From: Candidatus Omnitrophota bacterium
GTDB taxonomy: Bacteria; Omnitrophota; Koll11; Aquiviventales; Aquiviventaceae
NCBI GenBank assembly: GCA_023247285.1
Contig: JAHFGU010000008.1
Span: forward strand, 1-20,854
Length of the DNA stretch: 20,854 nucleotides
Reading direction: 5' to 3'
Part shown: piece after piece, positions 1-7,852 of the stretch
How the letters are laid out: the number at the start of each line of letters is the position of its first letter
How positions within the stretch are numbered: position 1 is the stretch's first letter
The notes under the pieces: generated by a model
Database searches by the model: none
What the model saw: only the letters and a program-made list of their open reading frames with translations
What the model was told of the DNA's origin: nothing
Position numbers and translations under genes: made by a program

Positions 1-159
1 AAACGGCCCCTCGGCCCGGGTCACCTGGTTCTGATACAGCTCCATCGGATTCAGGGCCCGGCTGCCGTACTCGTCATCCCGGGCATACGGTCCGAAGACG
101 CTGGTGAGCAAGATCTTGGCGCGCGAGCCCAGGGGATGGATAGGCGCCGGAGCGTTCAT
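1..159 (-). CDS. B12-binding radical SAM protein, N-terminal fragment (cut by window edge)
   Basis: The first 53 codons of a gene that runs off the left edge. The translation begins MNAPAPIHPLGSRAKILLTS and continues with VFGPYARDDEYGSR and NPMELYQNQVTR. I recognise this opening from large cobalamin-binding-domain radical SAM proteins. In those, a Rossmann-like B12 domain precedes a CxxxCxxC radical SAM core, but neither the core nor the cofactor residues lie in the window. The ATG overlaps the TGA of the upstream methyltransferase by four bases (ATGA), so the two are probably translationally coupled. An AAGGAG lies about 16 nt upstream, too far for an ideal ribosome site. The assignment rests on recall of the family's N-terminal sequence. 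The substrate is unknown. Confidence 0.65.
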   Translation of the reverse strand, partial: MNAPAPIHPLGSRAKILLTSVFGPYARDDEYGSRALNPMELYQNQVTRAEGPF

Positions 160-911
160 GCGTGCCGGTCTCCGGCTCCTTGAGGAAGGGCTTCGGCCAC
201 GCGGGCTTCAAAGATCCGCAGTTGCCAGCACAGGCGAGAACCGCGGGGGATGAGCCGGAGGGCTCCTGAGGCCAGGCATTCCCTCACAGACTTCAAGGCG
301 TCCTGAAGCGTCTGCGGGATGGGAAACAGCCGTTGCGTGTGTAAGCGAAGATTCGCAAAGAACCGCTGCGCTGCTTCAAGGATCCGGAGCTCATTGGCCA
401 ACGATAACACCGGGAAAATCAACCGGCCTCTTGGCAGCAGATGCTGCGGGGCTTGCTGGAGCATGGTGACGGTCGGCTCCGCTCCATCCGGGCCGCCTGA
501 GGGAACCGAGGGAGGATACCAGGGCGTAGCGCGAGCGACGTCCTCGGTGATGCCGGAGACATCGTCCACGATCACATCGGACCGGACACCCGGCAACGGC
601 TCGAAGAGCGACCCGGTGAAGGCTTCAATGCGGGATGCCACGCCATTGCGCTGGGCGTTGCGCCGCGTGAGCGCCACGGCCTGGGGCATGATGTCCACCG
701 CGTAGACCTTCGCAGCACCCCGTTTGGCTGCCAGGATCGAGAAAAACCCGCTGCCGCAGCCCAGGTCGATGACCACCTCGCCCGGCTGCACCGCAAGCGC
801 CTCAGCAAGACATTCGGAGGTGGACGTCGGCCGAAACACATCGGGCCATAGTTCCAGCGCGAATTCGACTCCGCACAGCGACCAGGTTTGTTCACAGGTG
901 TGTTGGGTCAT
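156..911 (-). CDS. Class I SAM-dependent methyltransferase
   Basis: A 251-residue Rossmann-fold methyltransferase. Motif I is VIDLGCGSGFFSI near residue 47, followed by an acidic strand end (VYAVDI) that would bind the SAM ribose. It resembles the PrmA/HemK/TrmN-like group. However, the NPPY-type catalytic motif of N-methyltransferases is absent and the equivalent strand reads VIVDDVSG, so the substrate (protein, RNA or small molecule) cannot be told. The start is supported by a strong GAGGAG (917-922) six bases before the ATG and an ATGA overlap with the end of the broken radical SAM gene upstream. It also overlaps the B12 radical SAM gene downstream. Coupling to two radical SAM-type genes suggests a modification pathway, but this is inference. 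Confidence 0.8.
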   Translation of the reverse strand: MTQHTCEQTWSLCGVEFALELWPDVFRPTSTSECLAEALAVQPGEVVIDLGCGSGFFSILAAKRGAAKVYAVDIMPQAVALTRRNAQRNGVASRIEAFTGSLFEPLPGVRSDVIVDDVSGITEDVARATPWYPPSVPSGGPDGAEPTVTMLQQAPQHLLPRGRLIFPVLSLANELRILEAAQRFFANLRLHTQRLFPIPQTLQDALKSVRECLASGALRLIPRGSRLCWQLRIFEARVAEALPQGAGDRHA

Positions 912-1232
912 GATATCTCCTCATCGGTTAAATAGCGGGCGGAGTCCGGCGCCCACGGGTCTCCCGTTGCCTGAAGCGCTCGGACTCGAAATGAGCCTTC
1001 ATAGAGCGACTTCCATCGGCACGACCCACAGCGACCCTTGAGCCGTGGCAGCCGGTTGCGAAGGCCTGCGAGTAATGGGTCGCTTTTCTCCATCCAGCTC
1101 TCGCTGAAGGGTCGATTGATGTTCCTGTTCTGTCGGGTGTGGCAGACCGTGCTCAGGCCCATGCTGATGCCCGTAGCGCAGCGGATCGCTTGCGCTGTCA
1201 ATGCCGCAATACAGCTTCGTGACGTTGATCAT
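908..1232 (-). pseudogene. Radical SAM/SPASM protein (NirJ/PqqE-like), internally deleted remnant
   Basis: Two reading frames of one family lie end to end. From 1232 the frame reads MINVTKLYCGIDSASDPLRY, the typical opening of NirJ-like radical SAM proteins. From about 1120 a second frame carries the C-terminal SPASM part: NRPFSESWMEKSDPLLAGLR, then KGRCGSCRW, then RVRALQATGDPWAPDSA and YLTDEE. The whole radical SAM core (CxxxCxxC, normally about 250 residues) is missing between them and the frames do not match, so this looks like a large internal deletion. Two positions that are usually cysteine in the SPASM tail have also changed (CGG to YEG, and DPACYL to DSARYL), as expected after loss of selection. 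The start overlaps the MobA-desulfurase frame by 35 nt. The 3' end still supplies the ribosome site of the methyltransferase. Confidence 0.7.
917..922 (-). promoter_or_regulatory. Shine-Dalgarno of the methyltransferase
   Basis: GAGGAG on the minus strand ends six bases before the ATG at 911. It lies inside the last codons of the broken radical SAM gene. It fixes the methyltransferase start and shows that this piece of the dead gene may be kept for its role in downstream translation. Confidence 0.6.
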
Positions 1233-3132
1233 GGGTGCGCGGGAGGTTGTTGGCCGCTTCTTTCAGCGCCTCGAGACACACGTCGATGTCGGCTTCCTTC
1301 GTAAAGTAGCCCGGGCTGATCCGGACCGTGCCTTCGGGAAACGTCCCCAAGGCCTGATGCGCACCGGGGGCGCAGTGCAGTCCAGGCCGGACCGCGATGC
1401 CTCCGGTCTGATCAAGAAACTCCGCCACCGCTGCTGGCGAATACCCCGCGACGTTCACGGAGACGGCCGCGATGCGGTGCTCAAGTGCAGTCGGGCCATA
1501 GACCTTCATGCGCCCATCAGCGCGCAACCCGTCAAGGAGTCGTTGTATCAACGACAGCTCATGGCTGCGAATCCACGCCACCCCATACTGCAGGATGAAC
1601 TGAATCGCCTCCCTCAAGCCCGCCAGCCCCAACGTGTTGGGCGATCCCGCCTCAAGGGCATACGGAAACTCATCAGGCTGAAGGGGCAATTCCGACAGCA
1701 CCCCTGTTCCGCCCTCGCGCCATGGCGACAGCCCGGCCCGGGGCCCCACGCACAACCCGCCCGTCCCAGGCAGACCCAGCAGCGCCTTGTGTCCCGGAAA
1801 CGCCAGCAGGTCGATGCACGCCGCCTCGACATCGATGGGGACTGCGCCTGCCGTCTGCGCAGCGTCCACCAAAAACAGCGCGCCATGCTCTCGCACGATC
1901 GGACCGATCTCCCCAATCGGCTGGAGCGCGCCCGTGACGTTGGAGCCATGGATGACGGCGACGAGCTTGGTGCGCTTGATGAGAGCGCGGCGGATATCGT
2001 CTGGGTCGACAAGCCCCTCTGACGACGCGCCGATCCGCGTGACGCGGATGAGCCCTGTGCGCTCCAGTCGGTTCAACGGACGCATCACCGAGTTGTGCTC
2101 AAGCGCGGTGGTCACCACGTGATCGCCGGGGACAACGGCGCCCTTGATGGCCATGTTGAGGGCGTCGGTGGCGTTCAGCGTGAAGATCATCCGCCGGGGC
2201 TCCCGCACGCCAAGCAGCTCCGCCAGCAGCGCTCGCGTCTCGTCGATCACCGCCTCCGTCTCTTTCGCCATCCGGTAGCTGCCCCGCCCCGGGCAGCCAC
2301 CGTATCGCTCCAGGTACTCCCGGAGCCGTTCATAGACCCGCGGCGGCTTCGGAAACGACGTCGCGGCGTTATCCAGGTAGACAGCCATGGGCATGCCGGA
2401 TCGCTTGGTCAACACCGTTAATTTCAGGAAGTGGGGGTGCGGGCCGGTACGACCCGACAATCGCCTACGATGATACGGCGAACGTTCAGCAGGTTCTATG
2501 ATCCGCGTCAGCCTGACGGCCAACCGCCGGGCTGCGACATAGTCGGCCGGCGTATTCAGATTACAGAAGCTCCGGCCTCCGCGGTCTAGGGGACGCCACT
2601 GCTCCGGCTCAATGATTCTGGTGCGCAGCGTGGATGCTAGGACGCACAGATCCCAGCGCTCCTGCCGAAGCTGTTCCTGAACGGCCGGTAATGCCGAGCG
2701 CGCATAGGCCGCGTGGAGCGGCTGGAGGCCGCGGGCGGTGTTGGGGATGACGAGGTCGCCCCCATCAAGCTGTTCATACAGGAACCGGACAAGCGGCGCG
2801 TTCAGAAACGGGGTGTCGCACGCGCACACGAAGCACTGCTCATGTGCCGCCAGGGTGAGGCCCGTGCAGAGGCCGCCCAACGCATGGGCGTCAGGCACGA
2901 GGTCTTCAACAACCCGCACGCCCAAGTCGGCGAATGCCCGAGCGTCCTTGACCACCACGAGCAACTCATCCGTGACAGGACGCAGCGTCTCGATGACGTG
3001 CTCAATCAGCGTCGCAGAACCCCAGGGCAGGCGAGCTTTCTCGCGACCCATGCGCCGGCTAGCCCCCCCGGCCAGGATAATCCCTGTGATTCTCAGCGTC
3101 TCAGCCGTCGGGGCGCTTTCGCCGCGCGGCAA
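1198..3132 (-). CDS. mobA: MobA (molybdenum cofactor guanylyltransferase) fused to a class V cysteine desulfurase
   Basis: One 644-codon frame with two domains. Residues 15-200 are MobA, which attaches GMP from GTP to molybdopterin to make MGD. The nucleotide motif LAGGASRRMGREK is at 20-32, followed by LGGLCTG, CDTPF, QPLHAAY and NLNTPADY. Residues 247-644 are a PLP-dependent cysteine desulfurase of the class V aminotransferase fold (am_tr_V type). It starts MAVYLDNAATSFPKP and has FPGHKALLG with the PLP lysine and GLHCAPGAHQ with the catalytic cysteine. The joining 45 residues (rich in Arg, His and Pro) look like translated intergenic DNA. An internal ATG at 2394 or 2388 could start a free desulfurase, but no good ribosome site is visible there. 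The start overlaps tatC by 32 nt. The desulfurase may supply sulfur for molybdopterin synthase or for sulfuration of the finished enzyme. The fused state is seen in sequence; its function is inferred. Confidence 0.85.
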   Translation of the reverse strand: MPRGESAPTAETLRITGIILAGGASRRMGREKARLPWGSATLIEHVIETLRPVTDELLVVVKDARAFADLGVRVVEDLVPDAHALGGLCTGLTLAAHEQCFVCACDTPFLNAPLVRFLYEQLDGGDLVIPNTARGLQPLHAAYARSALPAVQEQLRQERWDLCVLASTLRTRIIEPEQWRPLDRGGRSFCNLNTPADYVAARRLAVRLTRIIEPAERSPYHRRRLSGRTGPHPHFLKLTVLTKRSGMPMAVYLDNAATSFPKPPRVYERLREYLERYGGCPGRGSYRMAKETEAVIDETRALLAELLGVREPRRMIFTLNATDALNMAIKGAVVPGDHVVTTALEHNSVMRPLNRLERTGLIRVTRIGASSEGLVDPDDIRRALIKRTKLVAVIHGSNVTGALQPIGEIGPIVREHGALFLVDAAQTAGAVPIDVEAACIDLLAFPGHKALLGLPGTGGLCVGPRAGLSPWREGGTGVLSELPLQPDEFPYALEAGSPNTLGLAGLREAIQFILQYGVAWIRSHELSLIQRLLDGLRADGRMKVYGPTALEHRIAAVSVNVAGYSPAAVAEFLDQTGGIAVRPGLHCAPGAHQALGTFPEGTVRISPGYFTKEADIDVCLEALKEAANNLPRTHDQRHEAVLRH

Positions 3133-3898
3133 GGGCGGCTACCCAAATCGAGACCTCGTACAGCGCCAGCATGGGCACGGTCATGAGCAGCATGGTCGAG
3201 GCATCGGCGGTTGGCGTCAGAATGGCGGCGGCAACAACCATCGTCACGAGCGCGTGGCGCCACTTCCGTCGAAGCATCTGCGGGGTGGCCACCCCCAACT
3301 TGGTGAGCAGCAGCACGGCAATCGGCAACTGGAAGACCGCGCCAGACACCAAGATGACCATCGTGGTGAATGAGAGATATTGACTAATGGAGATCACGGG
3401 CTCCAGCTGCCCGCCACCGAAGCCCAACAAGAATTGTAGTGAGACCGGTAGCAACACCCAATAGGCGAAGGCGCCGCCGGCGAGAAAAAGGACGCTGCCC
3501 CACCAGACAAACCCCAGCCCATAGCGCTGCTCTCGGGGCATCAGGCCGGGCCTGATAAACACCCAGAGTTCGTAGAGGATGACCGGCAGGGAGAGAACCA
3601 GCCCCGCCGTTACCGCGACTTTCATGTAGGCTAGGACCGCCTCGGGCGGGCTAAAGAACGCCAGTCTCGGCAACGCCGCGCCGGCTGGACGCTTCAGCCA
3701 CTCCACGAGGCGTCCGGCATACGCAAAACTGATGGCCGAAGTGCACCCGATGACGCCGATGCACACCCACAGCCGACGCCGAAGCTCTTCGAGATGCCCC
3801 GTGATCGGCAGGCGAGATGCCCCGAGAGCGGGGCGTCCGGCGGGCGGCTCGGGCGGCGTCAAGCTATCCACTCTAGGTTCAGTGAGCCGCGCATCCAT
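3101..3898 (-). CDS. tatC: Sec-independent (Tat) translocase subunit TatC
   Basis: A 265-residue polytopic membrane protein, the receptor for twin-arginine signal peptides. The conserved cytoplasmic N-terminal motif HLEELRRRL is present, as are the FFSPPEAVLAYMK stretch, the PGLMPREQR loop and six hydrophobic segments ending near ALYEVSIWVAAL. These match the normal TatC length of about 250 residues. An upstream in-frame ATG at 4030 would give 309 residues, but that extension lies wholly inside moaE and is low-complexity. I chose 3898 (MDARLTEPR), which overlaps the end of moaE by 20 nt. Its presence among molybdenum cofactor genes fits export of the cofactor-loaded NxrA, which carries a Tat signal. 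The partner tatA is 15 kb upstream at the other end of the locus. No tatB is seen. Confidence 0.92.
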   Translation of the reverse strand: MDARLTEPRVDSLTPPEPPAGRPALGASRLPITGHLEELRRRLWVCIGVIGCTSAISFAYAGRLVEWLKRPAGAALPRLAFFSPPEAVLAYMKVAVTAGLVLSLPVILYELWVFIRPGLMPREQRYGLGFVWWGSVLFLAGGAFAYWVLLPVSLQFLLGFGGGQLEPVISISQYLSFTTMVILVSGAVFQLPIAVLLLTKLGVATPQMLRRKWRHALVTMVVAAAILTPTADASTMLLMTVPMLALYEVSIWVAALAARRKRPDG

Positions 3899-4307
3899 GG
3901 GCGCAGGAGGGTTCGAGACGAACTCCGTCAGGACCAATGGCGGCTTTCCAGATGGGGGCGTCCCGCTTGATCGTGTCAATGAGGAAGCGGCAGGCCTCAA
4001 ACGCCTCCTCGCGATGAGCCGCCCGCACACCCACCACTACGGCCAGTTGCCCGACATCGACACGGCCGACCCGATGTCGGATCCACACGCGATTGAGCAC
4101 CCAGCGTTGCCGTGCCTGTTGGATCAGCTGGCCGATGACGCGCTCAGCCATCGGTTCATAGGCTTCGTAGAAAAGATGCGTGATCGGATAGCCCTGCTCC
4201 TGACCACGCACCATGCCGAGAAACTCCACCGAGGCCCCCTCGCTGGAGTCATGAGCGAGGCCGCGCCATTCCGAGAGCTCAATGAGCTCGTGCGTCACAT
4301 ACGCCAT
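3879..4307 (-). CDS. moaE: Molybdopterin synthase catalytic (large) subunit MoaE
   Basis: A 142-residue protein that, with thiocarboxylated MoaD, converts cyclic pyranopterin monophosphate to molybdopterin. Typical segments are GASVEFLGMVRG, YEAYEPMAE, RVWIRHRVGRVDVGQLAVVV and the catalytic-lysine region IKRDAPIWK. The ATG at 4307 comes one base after the TGA of moaD. The longer frame beginning at 4346 would lie inside moaD and adds 13 residues foreign to the family. The tail GCAAH, after the usual end, is slightly extended. Tight spacing with moaD gives the two subunits in equal amounts. Confidence 0.93.
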   Translation of the reverse strand: MAYVTHELIELSEWRGLAHDSSEGASVEFLGMVRGQEQGYPITHLFYEAYEPMAERVIGQLIQQARQRWVLNRVWIRHRVGRVDVGQLAVVVGVRAAHREEAFEACRFLIDTIKRDAPIWKAAIGPDGVRLEPSCAHGCAAH

Positions 4308-4308
4308 C

Positions 4309-4575
4309 TCACCCGCCGCTGACCGGAGGGATGATCGCCACGTCATCCCCCTCGTGCAAGATGCGTTCCTCTGAAAGGTATTCCCAATTCACGGCGAGAC
4401 GCGACACGTCCAACAACGGCGCCGCAGACGGGTAGCGCGCGCGGAGTACATGCAACACTTCGCGTGCGGTCGATGCTCTTGGCAGCATCACTGACAACTC
4501 CGATTGACCCAACCGATCGCGCAGCTGCGCAAAGCACTGAATCCGCACCGTCGTCATCGCCGTTGCCTGCGTCAT
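4309..4575 (-). CDS. moaD: Molybdopterin synthase sulfur carrier (small) subunit MoaD
   Basis: An 88-residue ubiquitin-like sulfur carrier that ends in the essential Gly-Gly (IIPPVSGG), where the thiocarboxylate forms. Other family features are FAQLRDRLG near the start, LRARYP in the middle and AVNWEYL before the last strand. The start overlaps the TGA of mobB by four bases (ATGA). A second ATG six codons in (MTTVRIQ) is an equally good protein start. No MoeB-type activating enzyme is visible in the window, so MoaD must be adenylated by one encoded elsewhere. The sulfur could come from the cysteine desulfurase domain nearby. Confidence 0.93.
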   Translation of the reverse strand: MTQATAMTTVRIQCFAQLRDRLGQSELSVMLPRASTAREVLHVLRARYPSAAPLLDVSRLAVNWEYLSEERILHEGDDVAIIPPVSGG

Positions 4576-5105
4576 CGGGGGCCGCCCTGATCAGAGGAAC
4601 TCTGGGTCGACTGCCGTCCCTTGACTTCAAGACAAAAATCGACAATCCGCTCAACTTCATCTGCCGACAGCTCAGGGACTGGAGCGCCGATTCGACACTG
4701 AACAGGATCCCGGTGCAATCGGAATGTGGCTTCGGGCTCAAGCACAATCCGGGGCCCAGGTGACTGCTTAAACCCTTCGATGAGGACGAGATCAACACGT
4801 CCATGCATTGGTGCTAACACCTCCGCCACGGAGAGCTCTTCCGGTGTGCGCATAAGCCATGCGGCGCGCTCTGGAGCGATGACCGCGACGGCCTCAGCAC
4901 CGGCTTGGGCATGCCGCCAGCTGTCCTTTCCTGGCTGATCCAGGTCACATCCATGATGCGCATGCTTGATCGTCCCGACCCGAATTCCTCTGGCGCGCAG
5001 CCGTGGAACCAACTGTTCAATCAGCGTCGTCTTGCCGCTGTTCGACGGTCCGGAGACGAACACGAACCCTGGCCCCCGATCACGATCCGTCAATGGGCAG
5101 CACAT
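4572..5105 (-). CDS. mobB: Molybdopterin-guanine dinucleotide biosynthesis adaptor MobB
   Basis: A 177-residue P-loop GTPase. The Walker A motif is GPSNSGKTTL near residue 19. The family motifs VGTIKHAHHGCDLDQPGKDS and LVLIEGFKQSPGPRI (Walker B/IEGFK) follow. MobB assists MobA in making or delivering MGD. The start overlaps the 3' end of moeA by 26 nt and the stop overlaps moaD by 4 nt, so it belongs to the same translationally linked string. The last dozen residues (Ser/Gln/Gly-rich) are an unconserved tail. Confidence 0.9.
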   Translation of the reverse strand: MCCPLTDRDRGPGFVFVSGPSNSGKTTLIEQLVPRLRARGIRVGTIKHAHHGCDLDQPGKDSWRHAQAGAEAVAVIAPERAAWLMRTPEELSVAEVLAPMHGRVDLVLIEGFKQSPGPRIVLEPEATFRLHRDPVQCRIGAPVPELSADEVERIVDFCLEVKGRQSTQSSSDQGGPR

Positions 5106-6300
5106 CCACCAGCTCTCCGCTCGGCACCTCGGTCCGTTCCTCCGGTACCACCAGAAACGCGTTGGCCTGGCTCAGCGCCCGCATCATGGCCGAGCCCTGC
5201 TGTACCGTCGGTGTCACGAGCCGCGTCCCATCGAGAGAGGTATCGAGCCGCGCCGTCATCAACCAGCGGCGGCCATCGTGCTTGTGGACGGCGTGCGTCA
5301 GCTTCGCCCGGACATATCCGGGCAGCGCAGCGACGTCACCTTGCAGCCGTCGGATGAGGGGCTCCACAAACACCAGAAATCCGACGACGCAGGAAATCGG
5401 ATTGCCGGGCAGGCCGAACACCCAGGCGGTTCCCCGGCGGCCGCAGAAGAGCGGCTTGCCCGGCTTCATGTCCACGCCCCAAAAGACCGTCTCGACACCA
5501 AGCTCGCGCAGCACCGGCTTCACATGGTCGCGCGATCCGACCGAGACCCCTCCAGAGATGAGCAAGACGTCTGCGGCGAGTCCCTCACGAATCCGCGCGG
5601 CGATCGCGTCCGCATCGTCTGGGGCAACACCAAGATCGGCGACGACGCATCCCGCGCGCCCCAGCAACCGGCGCAGCACGATGCGGTTGCTGTCATAGAT
5701 CTGTCCCGGCGCCAACGGGACTCCAGCCGCGACCAGTTCGCTGCCTGTGGCCAGCATGCTGACCGTCGGCTGACGGTGGACGCGCACCTGCGCAATGCCG
5801 CAGGCAGCCAGCAGCCCTAATCGCTGTGCATTGAGCCGGGCCCCGGGGGCGACCAGCACCTGATGTTGCTGCACATCCTCGCCGCGACGGCGCACATGTT
5901 TGCCTGCTGGCACCGATTCACGGATTTCGACGGCCCCATTCCGCAACCGGCCAGCCTCCAACATTAACACCGCGTCCGCTTCCGGCGGCAGCGCCGCCCC
6001 TGTCATGATCTGAACCGCGCGGCCTGATGCAAGGCCTTCCTGCCGCCACCCCCCTGCCGCCACTTCGCCAATCACCGGCAGCACCACCGGCTGTTCCGCG
6101 CTTGCCCCAACCGTATCGGCTGCGCGCAAGGCATAGCCGTCCATCGCAGAGTTATCAAACGGCGGCAGAGCAACTGGGGCGGCTACCGCCTCGGCGACGA
6201 CAGAGCCGGCCGCCTGCTCGAGCGGTCGCGCATCAATCGGCAGCGGTGCGGCCAGCGCCGCGATCTTGCTCCAGGCCTCTTCGATCCGTAAGAGATTCAT
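5080..6300 (-). CDS. moeA: Molybdopterin molybdenumtransferase MoeA
   Basis: A 406-residue protein that inserts molybdate into adenylylated molybdopterin. It has the normal MoeA length and domain order: LPPFDNSAMDGYA (N-terminal signature, residues 45-57), IMTGAALPPEADAV, MLATGSELV, the MoCF-binding motif LISGGVSVGSRDHVKPVL, and KPGKPLFCG with LPGNPISC. The ATG overlaps the stop of the upstream permease by four bases. The partner adenylyltransferase MogA/MoaB lies one gene further upstream, so both metal-insertion steps are encoded together. Confidence 0.95.
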   Translation of the reverse strand: MNLLRIEEAWSKIAALAAPLPIDARPLEQAAGSVVAEAVAAPVALPPFDNSAMDGYALRAADTVGASAEQPVVLPVIGEVAAGGWRQEGLASGRAVQIMTGAALPPEADAVLMLEAGRLRNGAVEIRESVPAGKHVRRRGEDVQQHQVLVAPGARLNAQRLGLLAACGIAQVRVHRQPTVSMLATGSELVAAGVPLAPGQIYDSNRIVLRRLLGRAGCVVADLGVAPDDADAIAARIREGLAADVLLISGGVSVGSRDHVKPVLRELGVETVFWGVDMKPGKPLFCGRRGTAWVFGLPGNPISCVVGFLVFVEPLIRRLQGDVAALPGYVRAKLTHAVHKHDGRRWLMTARLDTSLDGTRLVTPTVQQGSAMMRALSQANAFLVVPEERTEVPSGELVDVLPIDGS

Positions 6301-7067
6301 CCGGCCAGCCCCTTCGCGAAAAGCTTCATGGCCGCGACCAACAGCACGACCGCGAGCACCCCCTTAAGCCTGCGGCCGGAGAGATGGTGCGCCCCGACCC
6401 GCGCGCCCAACAGTCCCCCGACGAACGCCGCCCCGATGAACGGCCACACGGGGAGGACATCCAGCGTGCCGCCCAGGGCGCGCCCGGCCAGCCCCGCAGC
6501 CGAGTTGACGACGATGAAGCACGCTGAGCTGGCTGCGGTTTGCTGCGGAGTTGCCCAGCCGGCCAAGAGCAGCAGCGGGCTCAGAAAAATGCCGCCGCCA
6601 ACGCCCACCACACCGGAGATCCACCCAAGGATGGCGCCGAGCCAACCCATGAGGACGGGGGGCGGTGAACGTCGCTGTCGCTCTGGTGGGCGGTAGACCT
6701 CAATGACCAACCGCCAAGCGGCTACCATGAGACAGCCGCCCAACAATACGGCATAGATCCGCGGTGAGACCTGACTCCAACCACCGAGGACCGCCGCCGG
6801 CGCCGACCCGATCAGGAATGGCCGCGTCAGCCGCCCGGAGAGGTGCCCGGCGCGGAAGAACGCCACCAGTCCGATGCCTGCGACGAAGAGGTTGAGGATG
6901 AGCGCGGTGCTCGCCATGCGTGCCGCCGGTATGCCCAGGAGCGACAACGCCGCCAGATAGCCAGAACCCCCGCCATGGCCCACCGAGGCGTACAGCACCG
7001 CGATGGCGAACACGAGTGCGAGCGCGAGAGCAAACATCGGTGTCGTCAGCGAGAGTGTCATGTCCAT
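6297..7067 (-). CDS. TauE/SafE-family membrane permease
   Basis: A 256-residue integral membrane protein with about eight hydrophobic segments arranged as two related halves. Each half starts with a glycine-rich turn: YASVGHGGGSGYLAAL in the first and GVVGVGGGIFLSPLLLL in the second. This is the signature of the TauE/SafE (sulfite/anion exporter) family. I chose the ATG at 7067, ten bases after the mogA stop. The frame is open further upstream to 7169, but that part lies inside mogA. Members are linked to sulfite, sulfoacetate and other organic anions. Sitting between mogA and moeA, it might handle molybdate, sulfite or another anion tied to cofactor synthesis, but nothing in the sequence shows the substrate. 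Confidence 0.85.
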   Translation of the reverse strand: MDMTLSLTTPMFALALALVFAIAVLYASVGHGGGSGYLAALSLLGIPAARMASTALILNLFVAGIGLVAFFRAGHLSGRLTRPFLIGSAPAAVLGGWSQVSPRIYAVLLGGCLMVAAWRLVIEVYRPPERQRRSPPPVLMGWLGAILGWISGVVGVGGGIFLSPLLLLAGWATPQQTAASSACFIVVNSAAGLAGRALGGTLDVLPVWPFIGAAFVGGLLGARVGAHHLSGRRLKGVLAVVLLVAAMKLFAKGLAG

Positions 7068-7077
7068 CTGCGGCTTG

Positions 7078-7614
7078 TCAGTGCGCCGCGGTGGTGCGGC
7101 GTCGTGCAGCGCGCCCGCGTGGACGTTGTTGGTGATCATGCGGATGGCCGGCAACCATCGCCAGCGCATGCGGGATCAGCGGCAACACCACCCGCAAACA
7201 CTCCTCGGCTCCCTGCGGGTTGCCGGGGAGATTGATGATGAGCGTGCGGCCGCGCAAGCCGGCGGTCGAGCGCGAGAGCCATGCCAGCGGTTGCGCTGTG
7301 GCTGTCGATGCGCGCATGGCTTCGGCGAGGCCGGGCGTGTCGCGCTCGATGACCGCGTGTGTGGCTTCCGGCGTCACATCGCGCGGACCAAACCCCGTGC
7401 CACCCGTGGTGATGACCAACGGCCGCTTGAGACGATCGGCGAAATCAATGAGTCGCTCTTCGATGAGTTTCCGCTCATCCGGAACCAGAATCGTCTCGCT
7501 CACGACGAAGCCGGCCTCCTCCATGAGCCGCTTGACGCGCGGCGTGGCGGTGTCGGCGCGCATGCCTTGAGAGCGCGTGTCGCTGATGGTCACGATGCCG
7601 ACCTGCCACGCCAT
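7078..7614 (-). CDS. mogA: Molybdopterin adenylyltransferase (MogA/MoaB family)
   Basis: A 178-residue protein that adenylylates molybdopterin before MoeA inserts molybdenum. Motifs are VGIVTISDTRS at the N-terminus, the MPT-binding TTGGTGFGPRDVTPEAT at about 69-85, and LIINLPGNPQG near residue 130. These are shared by MogA and MoaB, so the symbol is provisional. The ATG at 7614 is one base after the TAA of the small membrane protein. The open frame continues to 7740 but would overlap that gene. The C-terminus is unusually basic (Arg-rich and His-rich). Confidence 0.9.
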   Translation of the reverse strand: MAWQVGIVTISDTRSQGMRADTATPRVKRLMEEAGFVVSETILVPDERKLIEERLIDFADRLKRPLVITTGGTGFGPRDVTPEATHAVIERDTPGLAEAMRASTATAQPLAWLSRSTAGLRGRTLIINLPGNPQGAEECLRVVLPLIPHALAMVAGHPHDHQQRPRGRAARRRTTAAH

Positions 7615-7615
7615 C

Positions 7616-7852
7616 TTAGGCCTGCTGTTTTCCCGCTGGGCGACGCTTGGCTCGCTCACGCTGAACCTCGATCCAGAGTAACCCTGCTGAGATTCCGACG
7701 AACACCACGCCAACCAGCACGCTGACCGTGAGCGGGACATCGTACGCCCCGACCCGCACGGGCACTCGAAAGAAGAACCTCGCCACGTGCAGGAGGCCGG
7801 CGATCCCGAAGAATCCTGATGCCCAAGTGGCCCACCAACACCGCGACCACAT
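7616..7852 (-). CDS. Small membrane protein of unknown function
   Basis: A 78-residue protein with two hydrophobic stretches, roughly residues 8-27 (WATWASGFFGIAGLLHVARF) and 40-64 (VPLTVSVLVGVVFVGISAGL). A basic cytoplasmic-type tail follows (RERAKRRPAGKQQA). It starts with TGATG overlap on the moaC stop and ends one base before mogA, so it is a true member of the operon. I do not recognise the family. The frame extends upstream to 7942 but only through moaC. A role as a membrane anchor or small subunit for the nearby permease or for cofactor enzymes is possible but unproven. Confidence 0.7.
   Translation of the reverse strand: MWSRCWWATWASGFFGIAGLLHVARFFFRVPVRVGAYDVPLTVSVLVGVVFVGISAGLLWIEVQRERAKRRPAGKQQA

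Noticed and set aside
908..1232. Haem d1 biosynthesis role for the NirJ-like remnant
   Set aside because: No other nir genes are present and the gene is broken, so only the family, not the pathway, can be named.
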